Shown: piece by piece, positions 1-5,224 of the stretch
How positions within the stretch are numbered: position 1 is the first letter of the stretch
Layout of the letters: the number at the start of each line of letters is the position of its first letter
Origin: CAYPTI01 sp964413525 [NCBI: uncultured bacterium]
Lineage (GTDB): Bacteria; T1Sed10-126
Assembly: GCA_964413525.1 (NCBI GenBank)
Contig: CAYPTI010000124.1
Span: 1 to 5,224 of the forward strand
Length of the DNA stretch: 5,224 bases
Reading direction: 5' to 3'
The notes under the pieces: generated by a model
Told to the model about the DNA's origin: nothing
Seen by the model: the letters and a program-made list of their open reading frames with translations, nothing else
The model's database searches: none
Program-made: the position numbers and the translations under genes

Positions 1-863
1 TCCCCGTTTTCCACGAGTTCTTCCAGGTTCTGGTTGGTGGCGGCAAGGATCCGGACGTCGACGGAGACCGTTCGGTCACTTCCAAGGGGTTTGACTTCCT
101 TCTGTTCGATCACACGGAGGAGTTTGGCCTGGAGGGATTGAGGCATGTCCCCGATTTCGTCCAGCAGGAGGCTTCCGCCGTCGGCGGCCAGAAACAACCC
201 CTCCCGGTCCCCGGAGGCATCCGTGTAGGCTCCCTTCTTGTGTCCGAACAACTCGCTTTCCAGCAATTCGCGGGGAATGGCGCTGCAGTTGACCGTCAGA
301 AGAGCCCCCTCCGCCCGCGGGCTGTGGTAGTGAAGGTAGCGGGCGAAGACTTCCTTCCCGACCCCGCTTTCACCGGTGATCAGAACCGGTTCGGGTCGGG
401 GGGCGATCTGGGACGCAAGCCGGACCTGCCGATCCATCACCTGGCTGGCGTAGACCGGCTTGGTCGGTTTATCCCTCGGCTCCACGCTCCGGTGAATCTG
501 TTGCTCAAGAATGTCAACCAGTTCCTGAGCCTCAAACGGTTTGCGAAGAAAGTCACTGGCTCCGGCCCGGAGGGCGTGAACCGCCTGATCCACGTCCCCG
601 TAAGCGGTGATCAGGATCACCGGAAGATCCGGATCACGCGCCCGGAGACTGTCAAGCAACTCAAGACCGCTGTTCCCCGGCATCCGAATGTCGGAGACCA
701 CCGCCTGATACGAATCCCCCCGGAGGGCCGATTCGGCTTCTTCCGCCGTTCCGACCACCGTTGGTCGATATCCCGTCTCCTCCAGGGCCTCCTGTAAAAA
801 ATCTGCCATCATCTCGTCGTCTTCCGCCACCAGCACGCGGGGGGACGGTTCTTCCGAATTCAT
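1..863 (-). CDS. NtrC-family sigma-54-dependent response regulator, partial (C-terminus off the left edge)
   Basis: Two-component response regulator that, when phosphorylated, should use its AAA+ ATPase to activate sigma-54 RNA polymerase. I translated the minus strand from ATG at 863-861; 287 codons are visible before the window edge. Residues 8-125 form a receiver domain: acidic pocket E14/D15/D16, phosphoacceptor D58 in SDIRMPG, T86 and Y88 in ITAYG, and K108 in RKPF. From about 138 the AAA+ domain begins: Walker A GESGVGKE (164-171), the sigma-54 contact loop GAYTDA (211-216) in place of GAFTGA, Walker B LLLDE (232-236), and the RILAATN strand (271-277). The arginine fingers and the expected Fis-type DNA-binding helix-turn-helix lie outside the window; family members run to about 450-480 residues. 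The start is supported by a GAGG Shine-Dalgarno at 875-872. Its ATG overlaps the TGA of the laccase-domain gene (ATGA), so the two are probably translationally coupled. The cognate kinase is not visible. The family call is very secure; the regulon is unknown. Confidence 0.95.
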   Translation of the reverse strand, partial: MNSEEPSPRVLVAEDDEMMADFLQEALEETGYRPTVVGTAEEAESALRGDSYQAVVSDIRMPGNSGLELLDSLRARDPDLPVILITAYGDVDQAVHALRAGASDFLRKPFEAQELVDILEQQIHRSVEPRDKPTKPVYASQVMDRQVRLASQIAPRPEPVLITGESGVGKEVFARYLHYHSPRAEGALLTVNCSAIPRELLESELFGHKKGAYTDASGDREGLFLAADGGSLLLDEIGDMPQSLQAKLLRVIEQKEVKPLGSDRTVSVDVRILAATNQNLEELVENG

Positions 864-1609
864 CGGCTTCGCCTCACCACCCAGGTGAGCATCCGTTCCT
901 CGGTTCCCGACCTCCGGTGACTGAACATCGGAGGAGAACGTTCGGCCGTATCCTGAGGGAATCCTCGAAACGACAGGAGGGACCCCGCGCGACGGGCCTG
1001 CTCTCGGAGAGCCCGGGCAAGCGACAGTTCGTTGTCGGGGGACAGGATCCCCTTCCGGCGCAACTCGGTTCGGGACGCCTGAAAGGAATCCTCCAGCCGG
1101 TGGATCACGTCCTCGCCGATTTCGTACCGATCAGGGTGGATATGAACGCCGAGCACAACGTGAACGGGGGAGTTCAGCTTCCGAAGTGCGGTTGGGAGGA
1201 TGTCCTTCACGAGGCCGCGCCAGCCCGCATGGAGAAGGCCGACTGATCGCGTCTTCGGTTCGTAAAGGATCACCGGTACGCAATCGGCCGTCCGGACCAT
1301 CAACAGACAACCGGGACGGGACGTTACCAGTCCGTCAATGCCTGGGTAGAACGAATCCCCCGGAGCGTCGGCCGGGGCCAATCCGGAACCGTGTACCTGT
1401 TCGGGTACATGGACGGAACGACCGGGCAAAAATTGAGCCAGCTGGAGAGGAACATCGGCTCCCTTGCACGGGAACGACCGTCCGGTCAGGGCTGTGGTTT
1501 GGCCGAGGAGAATCCCCGGCCAGGGTTCCGACTCAAGGGTGGTCCAGGATCCCCGGTTCCGAACTCGCGGAACCAGGGGATCCGGAACCGGTAGAACGTC
1601 AGACTTCAA
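860..1609 (-). CDS. pgeF: Laccase-domain protein, YfiH/YlmD/PgeF family
   Basis: Cytoplasmic zinc-binding protein of the family once called polyphenol oxidase or multicopper laccase. Characterised members either act on purine nucleosides (phosphorylase/deaminase activity) or, in E. coli, edit mis-made peptidoglycan precursors (PgeF). Length is 249 residues, normal for the family. The three expected metal ligands are present: H73 in QVHG (71-74), C110 in RTADCVP (106-112) and H127 in HAGWRG (127-132). A YEIGEDV stretch (162-168) and a C-terminal FSHRRSGTEERM (229-240) also match. Divergent points: the usual N-terminal N-L-G segment is not evident, and the GPxIGxCCYEV motif reads LGVHIHPDRYEIG with no cysteines; some proteobacterial members also lack those cysteines. 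The start is TTG at 1609-1607. No better start precedes the conserved region, and a weak AGGA lies 11 bases upstream. It overlaps the end of the YlbF-like gene by 11 bases and its TGA overlaps the regulator's ATG. The symbol is by family resemblance; substrate is unproven. Confidence 0.88.
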   Translation of the reverse strand: MKSDVLPVPDPLVPRVRNRGSWTTLESEPWPGILLGQTTALTGRSFPCKGADVPLQLAQFLPGRSVHVPEQVHGSGLAPADAPGDSFYPGIDGLVTSRPGCLLMVRTADCVPVILYEPKTRSVGLLHAGWRGLVKDILPTALRKLNSPVHVVLGVHIHPDRYEIGEDVIHRLEDSFQASRTELRRKGILSPDNELSLARALREQARRAGSLLSFRGFPQDTAERSPPMFSHRRSGTEERMLTWVVRRSR

Positions 1610-1967
1610 TAATCCGGGAATCCTGGCCTTCTTCGATTCCCTCCTGGATGACTTCGTTCACCTGTTTCATAATCTTTTCAAAGTTCTGCTGGGCGGCGAT
1701 GTACTTCTGAAACGCCGGCTTCGATTCAAGCTCTTCCATTTTCTCCTGAAGCTCACGCTGTTCGTCCTGGGAGACATCCTCACCGGAGCGCGCTCGCTGG
1801 AGCAAATCCTGTTCTTCTCGCTGCAGCGTCTCAAACAACTCCCGGGTTTCCTCGTCGTCCTGGATGGCTTGTTGAGCCTGATCGAGAGCTTTGGCGGCGT
1901 CGGTCTGTCCGATGGCACGTCCCAATTTTCTCGCTCGCTCCTCAAGTTTTTCCTCGTTCAATTCCAT
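1599..1967 (-). CDS. YlbF/YmcA (Com_YlbF) family protein
   Basis: Small cytoplasmic all-helical protein of 122 residues. Residues about 4-115 are strongly charged amphipathic helix, rich in E, Q, K and R, with the family pattern of an N-terminal helix (ARKLGRAIGQTDAAKAL, 12-28), a D-E-E-T-R-E-L-F segment (38-45), and a C-terminal stretch around P84-Y88 followed by N94-V106. In Bacillus subtilis, YlbF and YmcA form a complex with YaaT that affects RNase Y-dependent mRNA maturation and the Spo0A phosphorelay. Whether this homologue does anything similar is not shown. The start is ATG at 1967-1965 with a near-perfect AGGAGG at 1979-1974, six bases away, the strongest ribosome binding site in the window. 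It is the first gene of the leftward operon and its end overlaps the laccase-domain gene. Other charged helical proteins could mimic this composition, so the family call is good but not absolute. Confidence 0.8.
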   Translation of the reverse strand: MELNEEKLEERARKLGRAIGQTDAAKALDQAQQAIQDDEETRELFETLQREEQDLLQRARSGEDVSQDEQRELQEKMEELESKPAFQKYIAAQQNFEKIMKQVNEVIQEGIEEGQDSRIIEV

Positions 1968-2003
1968 GGTATTCCTCCTGAAAAGGATATAGGGTGAACA
2001 AGT

Positions 2004-2033
2004 AACTTACCATCAGCCCGTCCTTACCGTCAA
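2004..2033 (-). promoter_or_regulatory. Candidate sigma-70-type promoter for the ylbF-like operon
   Basis: On the minus strand a -35-like TTGACG (2033-2028, five of six consensus bases) is followed after 18 bases by TAAGTT (2009-2004), a weak -10 with three of six matches. It would start transcription about 30 bases upstream of the AGGAGG of the ylbF-like gene, a sensible position. The -35 is convincing and the -10 is poor, so this is tentative. Confidence 0.3.
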
Positions 2034-2111
2034 AGCTACCGATGAAGTCCCCCCGACCAATCGGCGGAGATCCCGGATCCGTCCGTCACGGCGGTGAAGG
2101 GCCTCGTTGGT

Positions 2112-2131
2112 TCGTTTCCGTTTATGAACGA
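2112..2131. repeat. Short inverted repeat in the divergent intergenic region
   Basis: TCGTT (2112-2116) and AACGA (2127-2131) form an inverted repeat with a 10-base centre. CGTT also occurs at 2105-2108, 2119-2122 and 2147-2150 on the plus strand, so the stretch is a cluster of CGTT half-sites. It lies just upstream of a candidate -10 for the deaminase-glp operon, where an operator could sit. The arms are short and could be chance; no known regulator is recognised. Confidence 0.2.
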
Positions 2132-2133
2132 GC

Positions 2134-2163
2134 TTCAGCTGTGGTACGTTGTCAGCATAGAAT
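2134..2163 (+). promoter_or_regulatory. Candidate promoter for the deaminase-glpK-glpD operon
   Basis: TAGAAT at 2158-2163 matches the -10 consensus at five of six positions. A weak -35, TTCAGC at 2134-2139, lies 18 bases upstream and matches at three of six. A start near 2170 would leave a leader of about 30 bases before the TTG start at 2199. The poor -35 would fit an activated promoter, but it may simply be a chance match. Confidence 0.25.
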
Positions 2164-2183
2164 TCGACGATCCGCTCCCGGAG

Positions 2184-2189
2184 AAAGGA
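2184..2189 (+). promoter_or_regulatory. Ribosome binding site deciding the TTG start of the deaminase gene
   Basis: AAAGGA lies nine bases before TTG at 2199-2201. An in-frame TGA at 2190-2192 rules out any start further upstream. The only other option is a rare ATT at 2193, so TTG is the best-supported start. Confidence 0.6.
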
Positions 2190-2198
2190 TGAATTTCC

Positions 2199-3566
2199 TT
2201 GAGTGAACTGGTTATCGAGAACATTGCTCACCTGATCACCGAGGTCGGCAAACCGGCGGAACAGAACGTAAGTCTCCGGATTGAGGACAACCGGATCAGT
2301 GAGGTCCGAGATGAAGTCCCCCCTGGCTGGACCCCCGATCGCACCATCGACGGGTCCAACCTCCTCGTGATGCCCGGACTGGTGAACACCCACCATCACT
2401 TCTACCAGACCCTGAATCGATGTGTGCCCGCGGTCCAGAACGCCAAACTCTTCGACTGGCTTACCTACCTGTACGAAATCTGGAAGTTCCTCACCCCCGA
2501 AATGTCCAAAATCAGCGCTCAGGTGGCCGCCACCGAACTGATCATGTCCGGCTGCACGACGGCGGTTGACCACTTCTACGTCTTCCCCGACGGGTACGGT
2601 GAAGAGGTCTTCGAGGCGGAGGTGGAAGGGGTCCGGGAGACCGGGCTTCGGTTCCACCCCACCCGGGGAAGCATGTCGCTTTCCAAGGAAGACGGGGGTC
2701 TGCCCCCTGACAGCGTCGTTCAGGACGAAGACACCATCCTCCGACACACCGAGCAGATGATCGAGACGTACCATGACCCCGATCCCTACAGTATGCTCCG
2801 GATCGTGGTGGCTCCCTGTTCTCCCTTCTCGGTTACGGATTCGCTCATGAGGGAAAGCAAGCAATTGGGGGAACAGTACGAGAACGTCAGTTTCCACACC
2901 CACCTGGCCGAAACGCTCGACGAAGAACGGTTCTGCATCGAGACCACCGGCAAACGCCCCTTCCGATACATGGAGGAACTGAACTGGATGGACGAGTCCT
3001 GCTTCTTCGCCCACTCGGTTCACCTCAACGAGGACGAAGTTCGCCGGATGGCCGACGCCGGGGCCGGGATGAGCCATTGCCCCACCTCCAACATGAAGCT
3101 CGGATCGGGGATGGCTCCCGTCGTCAACATGCTGGAAGCCGGGGTGAACGTCAGCCTCGGCGTGGACGGTTCGGCCTCCAACGACAGCTCCCACATGCTG
3201 GCCGAAGCGCGCCAGGCACTGCTGCTGCAGCGGATCAACTACGACGAGGAATCCATCGGTCCCGTGGACGTCCTCCGGGCCGGCACCGTCGGGGGCGCCC
3301 GGGCCATCGGTCGGGACGATATCGGGACACTTCAACCCGGGCAGGCCGCCGATCTGATCGGAATTAACCTTCAAAACCTTGACTTCGCCGGTGGTCTCCA
3401 CGATCCGCTCGCGGCAACCGTACTGTGTCATCCACCAACGGTCGACTGGTCCATCATCAACGGAACGGTCGTAGTCGAAGACGGGGACTTCCTCCCCCTG
3501 GACGTGGACTCCCTGGTCCGGGATCAGAACCGACTGGCCGAAGAACAGATCGCTCAACTTACCTGA
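2199..3566 (+). CDS. 8-oxoguanine deaminase (COG0402 amidohydrolase)
   Basis: Probable zinc enzyme converting 8-oxoguanine to urate and ammonia, a purine salvage or catabolic step in the cytoplasm. The 455 residues have the full amidohydrolase layout: an N-terminal beta segment (1-55), then the TIM barrel with metal ligands H65 and H67 in NTHHHFYQ, H235 and catalytic E238 in HTHLAE, H272 in FAHSVHL, and D323 in GVDGSASND. The C-terminal beta segment carries GTLQPGQAADLI (376-387) and ends with SIINGTVVVEDG (418-429). Subfamily-typical stretches are the SGCTTAVDHFYVFP (117-130), RGSMS (156-160) with GGLPPDSVV (166-174), and APCSPFSV (205-212). Together they resemble characterised 8-oxoguanine deaminases more than guanine deaminase or S-adenosylhomocysteine deaminase. 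Other ATZ/TRZ-type deaminases such as hydroxyatrazine or isocytosine-acting enzymes remain possible. The start is TTG. The stop TGA shares a base with the glpK ATG (TGATG), making it the first gene of an operon with glpK and glpD. Confidence 0.9.
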   Translation: MSELVIENIAHLITEVGKPAEQNVSLRIEDNRISEVRDEVPPGWTPDRTIDGSNLLVMPGLVNTHHHFYQTLNRCVPAVQNAKLFDWLTYLYEIWKFLTPEMSKISAQVAATELIMSGCTTAVDHFYVFPDGYGEEVFEAEVEGVRETGLRFHPTRGSMSLSKEDGGLPPDSVVQDEDTILRHTEQMIETYHDPDPYSMLRIVVAPCSPFSVTDSLMRESKQLGEQYENVSFHTHLAETLDEERFCIETTGKRPFRYMEELNWMDESCFFAHSVHLNEDEVRRMADAGAGMSHCPTSNMKLGSGMAPVVNMLEAGVNVSLGVDGSASNDSSHMLAEARQALLLQRINYDEESIGPVDVLRAGTVGGARAIGRDDIGTLQPGQAADLIGINLQNLDFAGGLHDPLAATVLCHPPTVDWSIINGTVVVEDGDFLPLDVDSLVRDQNRLAEEQIAQLT

Positions 3567-3988
3567 TGGCGTATCTCCTGGCGCTCGACCAGGGTACCAC
3601 CAGTTCCCGGGCCATCGTGTTCGACAACCGGGCCCGACCGGTCGGTAGCCACCAGGTGGAGTTCGAGCAACATTTCCCCCAGCCCGGTTGGGTGGAACAT
3701 GACCCGGAAGACCTCTGGCGCTCTCAGATCGATGCTGCCCGGGGAGCCATCGAACGATCCCCCGTCGGGATCTCCGACCTATCCTGCATCGGGATCACCA
3801 ACCAGCGTGAAACCACACTCGTATGGGACCGGAACTCAGGTGAACCCCTTCACAACGCCATCGTATGGCAGGATCGACGAACCACCAGGGCCGTCGAACG
3901 GTTCCGGGAACAGGGGCTTGAATCGGAGATTCACCGCAGGACGGGTCTGGTGCTGGATCCCTATTTTTCAGCCAGCAAACTCCAGTGG

Positions 3989-4007
3989 ATTCTTGATTAA
4001 AATACCG
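3989..4007 (+). other. glpK frameshift site
   Basis: The frame reads ATT CTT GAT TAA at 3989-4000, while the homologous continuation (lysine-isoleucine-proline, then NARERAREGK) is in the +1 frame from 3999. Deleting one T of the TT at 3997-3998 gives GAT AAA ATA CCG and a smooth glycerol kinase. Deleting an A from the AAAA run does not remove the stop, so the extra base must lie at or before the TT. Confidence 0.9.
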
Positions 4008-5054
4008 AACGCGCGTGAACGAGCCCGGGAGGGGAAGGTCCTCTTCGGGACCGTGGACAGCTGGTTGGTCTGGAAGTTAACCAACGGTGAAACCCACGTG
4101 ACCGACGCCAGCAACGCCTCCCGGACCATGTTATTCAACCTTGATTCCGGAGACTGGGATCCCCGGATGCTGGAGCTGTTTGAAATCCCCCGTCCGATGC
4201 TTCCCACCGTGACGGAATCCGCGGGAGACATCGCGACAACCGATCCCGACGTGTTCGGCCAGCCGGTTCCGATCACCGGCCTGATCGGAGATCAGCAGGC
4301 ATCCCTGTTTGGTCAGCGATGCACGGACGAAGGCATGACCAAAACCACCTACGGCACGGGCTGTTTTATGCTGATGAACGTCGGAATTCAACCCGGTGAG
4401 TCCAGCAACCGGCTTCTATCCACCGTTGGTTGGAAACTTGACGGGGAAACAACCTATGCGCTTGAAGGCAGCGTGTTCATGGGCGGGGCCGTCGTCCAGT
4501 GGCTCCGCGACAAATTGAAACTATTCCAAAACACGGAGGACATTGAAGCCCTGGCCGGCTCCGTGGAAAACTCAGACGGTGTAATCATGGTGCCGGCCTT
4601 CACCGGGCTCGGGGCGCCCCACTGGGACGCGCGGGCCCGCGGTGCCCTTCTTGGAATGACCCGAGGCACCGATCGGGCGCATATTGCCCGGGCCGCCCTG
4701 GACGCCATAGCCCACCAGGTGGTCGATGTCCTCAGGGCCATGGAAGCCGACATTGACGCTTCCATTCCGGTGCTAAAAGCCGATGGAGGAGCGGCCGCGA
4801 ACGACCTGCTCCTTCAGATCCAATCCAACCTTCTGAACGCTCGAATCGAACGTCCTCAATTGCTCGAAACCACCGCCCTCGGAAGTGCGTTGATGGCCGG
4901 GTACGGTGCCGGGATCTGGTCCTCTCAATCCGAACTCGACGAACTGGTCAAAGCGGACCGCGGATTTGAACCGCTCATGAACCGAAGCACTCGACAGCGG
5001 CGTCGAGCCCGCTGGGAGGAAGCCCTGGAACGGGCCAAAAACTGGGAGATCGAA

Positions 5055-5059
5055 GAGGA
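5055..5059 (+). promoter_or_regulatory. Ribosome binding site for glpD
   Basis: GAGGA, inside the last glpK codons, lies seven bases before TTG at 5067-5069. The glpK stop TAA is in frame just upstream, so the glpD start cannot be earlier. The next in-frame ATG (5097) would remove ten residues and has no better site. Confidence 0.6.
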
Positions 5060-5066
5060 TTAATCG

Positions 5067-5224
5067 TTGAAACAGGATGCGCTGAACCGCGACCGCATGC
5101 TCCGGGAAATCCACGATCGAACCGAACCCTGGGACGTGATCGTCATCGGAGGAGGCGCCACCGGGCTCGGCGTCGCCCTGGACGCCTGCACGCGGAACCT
5201 CGACACCCTCCTGCTCGAAAAAGG
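5067..5224 (+). CDS. glpD: FAD-dependent glycerol-3-phosphate dehydrogenase, 5' part only
   Basis: Oxidises glycerol-3-phosphate to dihydroxyacetone phosphate, normally at the inner face of the membrane with electrons passed to quinone. Only the first 52 codons are in the window; the gene runs off the right edge, and family members are about 500-560 residues. Residues 23-27 (DVIVI) form the first strand of the FAD-binding Rossmann fold, followed by GGGATGLG (28-35), which contains the G-x-G-x-x-G motif. The stretch VALDACTRNLDTLLLEK (36-52) ends at E51, the acidic residue expected to bind the adenine ribose. The GGGATGLG plus ALDA pattern is typical of GlpD. It starts three bases after the glpK stop, consistent with one transcript. 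The start is TTG. Another FAD-dependent oxidoreductase is possible from the fragment alone, but the glpK neighbour makes GlpD the clear choice. Confidence 0.88.
   Translation, partial: MKQDALNRDRMLREIHDRTEPWDVIVIGGGATGLGVALDACTRNLDTLLLEK

Larger units (their letters stand above)
3566..5063 (+). pseudogene. glpK: Glycerol kinase, frame broken after codon 144
   Basis: ATP:glycerol 3-phosphotransferase of the FGGY kinase family, cytoplasmic, first step of glycerol catabolism. The gene reads from ATG at 3566 through codon 144 (ending WILD) and then hits TAA at 3998-4000. The remainder continues in the +1 frame from 3999 to TAA at 5061-5063. Joined, the product is 498 residues, normal for GlpK (E. 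coli 502). Seen in order: phosphate loop DQGTTSSR (8-15), glycerol-site R81/E82 in NQRET, W101, Y133, then catalytic D242 in GDQQ, TYGTGCF (261-267), FTGLGAPHWD and a C-terminal ALGSALMAG. Everything except the frame looks functional, so the lesion is recent, a sequencing error, or a recoding event. Fragment one alone lacks the catalytic Asp; fragment two alone lacks the ATP and glycerol contacts, and its first good in-frame ATG is 4128. No clear Shine-Dalgarno precedes 3566, so translation probably depends on coupling to the deaminase gene. The fructose-1,6-bisphosphate arginine and the PTS-phosphorylated histidine of other GlpKs are not present. Confidence 0.9.

Noticed and set aside
138-797. 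A 219-codon open frame on the plus strand near the left edge.
   Set aside because: It is the antisense of the receiver and AAA+ domains of the response regulator, which has unmistakable motifs on the minus strand.
2040-2100. Small hairpins such as CCGA/TCGG (2053-2064) as a riboswitch or terminator.
   Set aside because: The stems are only four base pairs, there is no U-run, and no known riboswitch core is recognisable.
2013-3557. A 514-codon open frame on the minus strand opposite the deaminase gene.
   Set aside because: It mirrors a gene with clear metal-ligand motifs, is low-complexity in G, V, H and D, resembles no family I know, and is typical of antisense openness in GC-rich codons.
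3425-3565. Upstream extension of glpK to a GTG at 3425.
   Set aside because: It would add 47 residues of non-homologous arginine- and proline-rich sequence lying inside the deaminase gene; GlpK proteins begin a few residues before the DQGTTSSR loop, as ATG at 3566 gives.
3699-3998. The first 100 codons of the +1 frame before the frameshift point, as a separate protein.
   Set aside because: They have no glycerol kinase similarity, whereas the overlapping frame encodes the true N-terminus; this stretch is only out-of-frame reading.

Overview
The window looks like part of a chromosome from a GC-rich, SD-using, free-living bacterium. Evidence is the recognisable Shine-Dalgarno sequences, frequent TTG starts, tightly overlapping operons, a sigma-54-type response regulator and aerobic-type glycerol catabolism. 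Several proteins are rich in Asp and Glu, which would suit a moderately halophilic lifestyle but does not prove it. I cannot name a phylum from the sequence alone. There are no mobile elements, CRISPR arrays, tRNAs or rRNAs that I can see.

Layout: two divergent operons are separated by an intergenic region of about 230 bp (1968-2198). The leftward operon reads, in transcription order, a YlbF/YmcA-family helical protein (1967-1599), a laccase-domain protein of the YfiH/YlmD/PgeF family (1609-860), and an NtrC-type sigma-54-dependent response regulator (from 863, running off the left edge at base 1). The genes overlap by 11 and 4 bases, so they are almost certainly co-transcribed and probably translationally coupled.

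The rightward operon reads a COG0402 amidohydrolase that closely resembles 8-oxoguanine deaminase (2199-3566), glycerol kinase glpK (3566-5063), and the first 52 codons of the FAD-dependent glycerol-3-phosphate dehydrogenase glpD (from 5067, running off the right edge). The stop and start of the first two genes share one base (TGATG), and glpD starts three bases after the glpK stop. GlpK and GlpD would convert glycerol to glycerol-3-phosphate and then to dihydroxyacetone phosphate. The deaminase would convert 8-oxoguanine to urate plus ammonia and is an unexpected partner for them.

The main anomaly is in glpK. The frame is broken after codon 144 (TAA at 3998-4000), and the rest of a normal glycerol kinase continues in the +1 frame to 5063. 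Removing one T from the TT at 3997-3998 restores a seamless 498-residue protein with every expected catalytic motif. This is a single-base insertion (mutation or sequencing error) or, less likely, a recoding site. I do not see a clearly new biological system. The points most worth a second look are the frameshift, the deaminase-glp fusion of operons, and the YlbF-laccase-response regulator operon.
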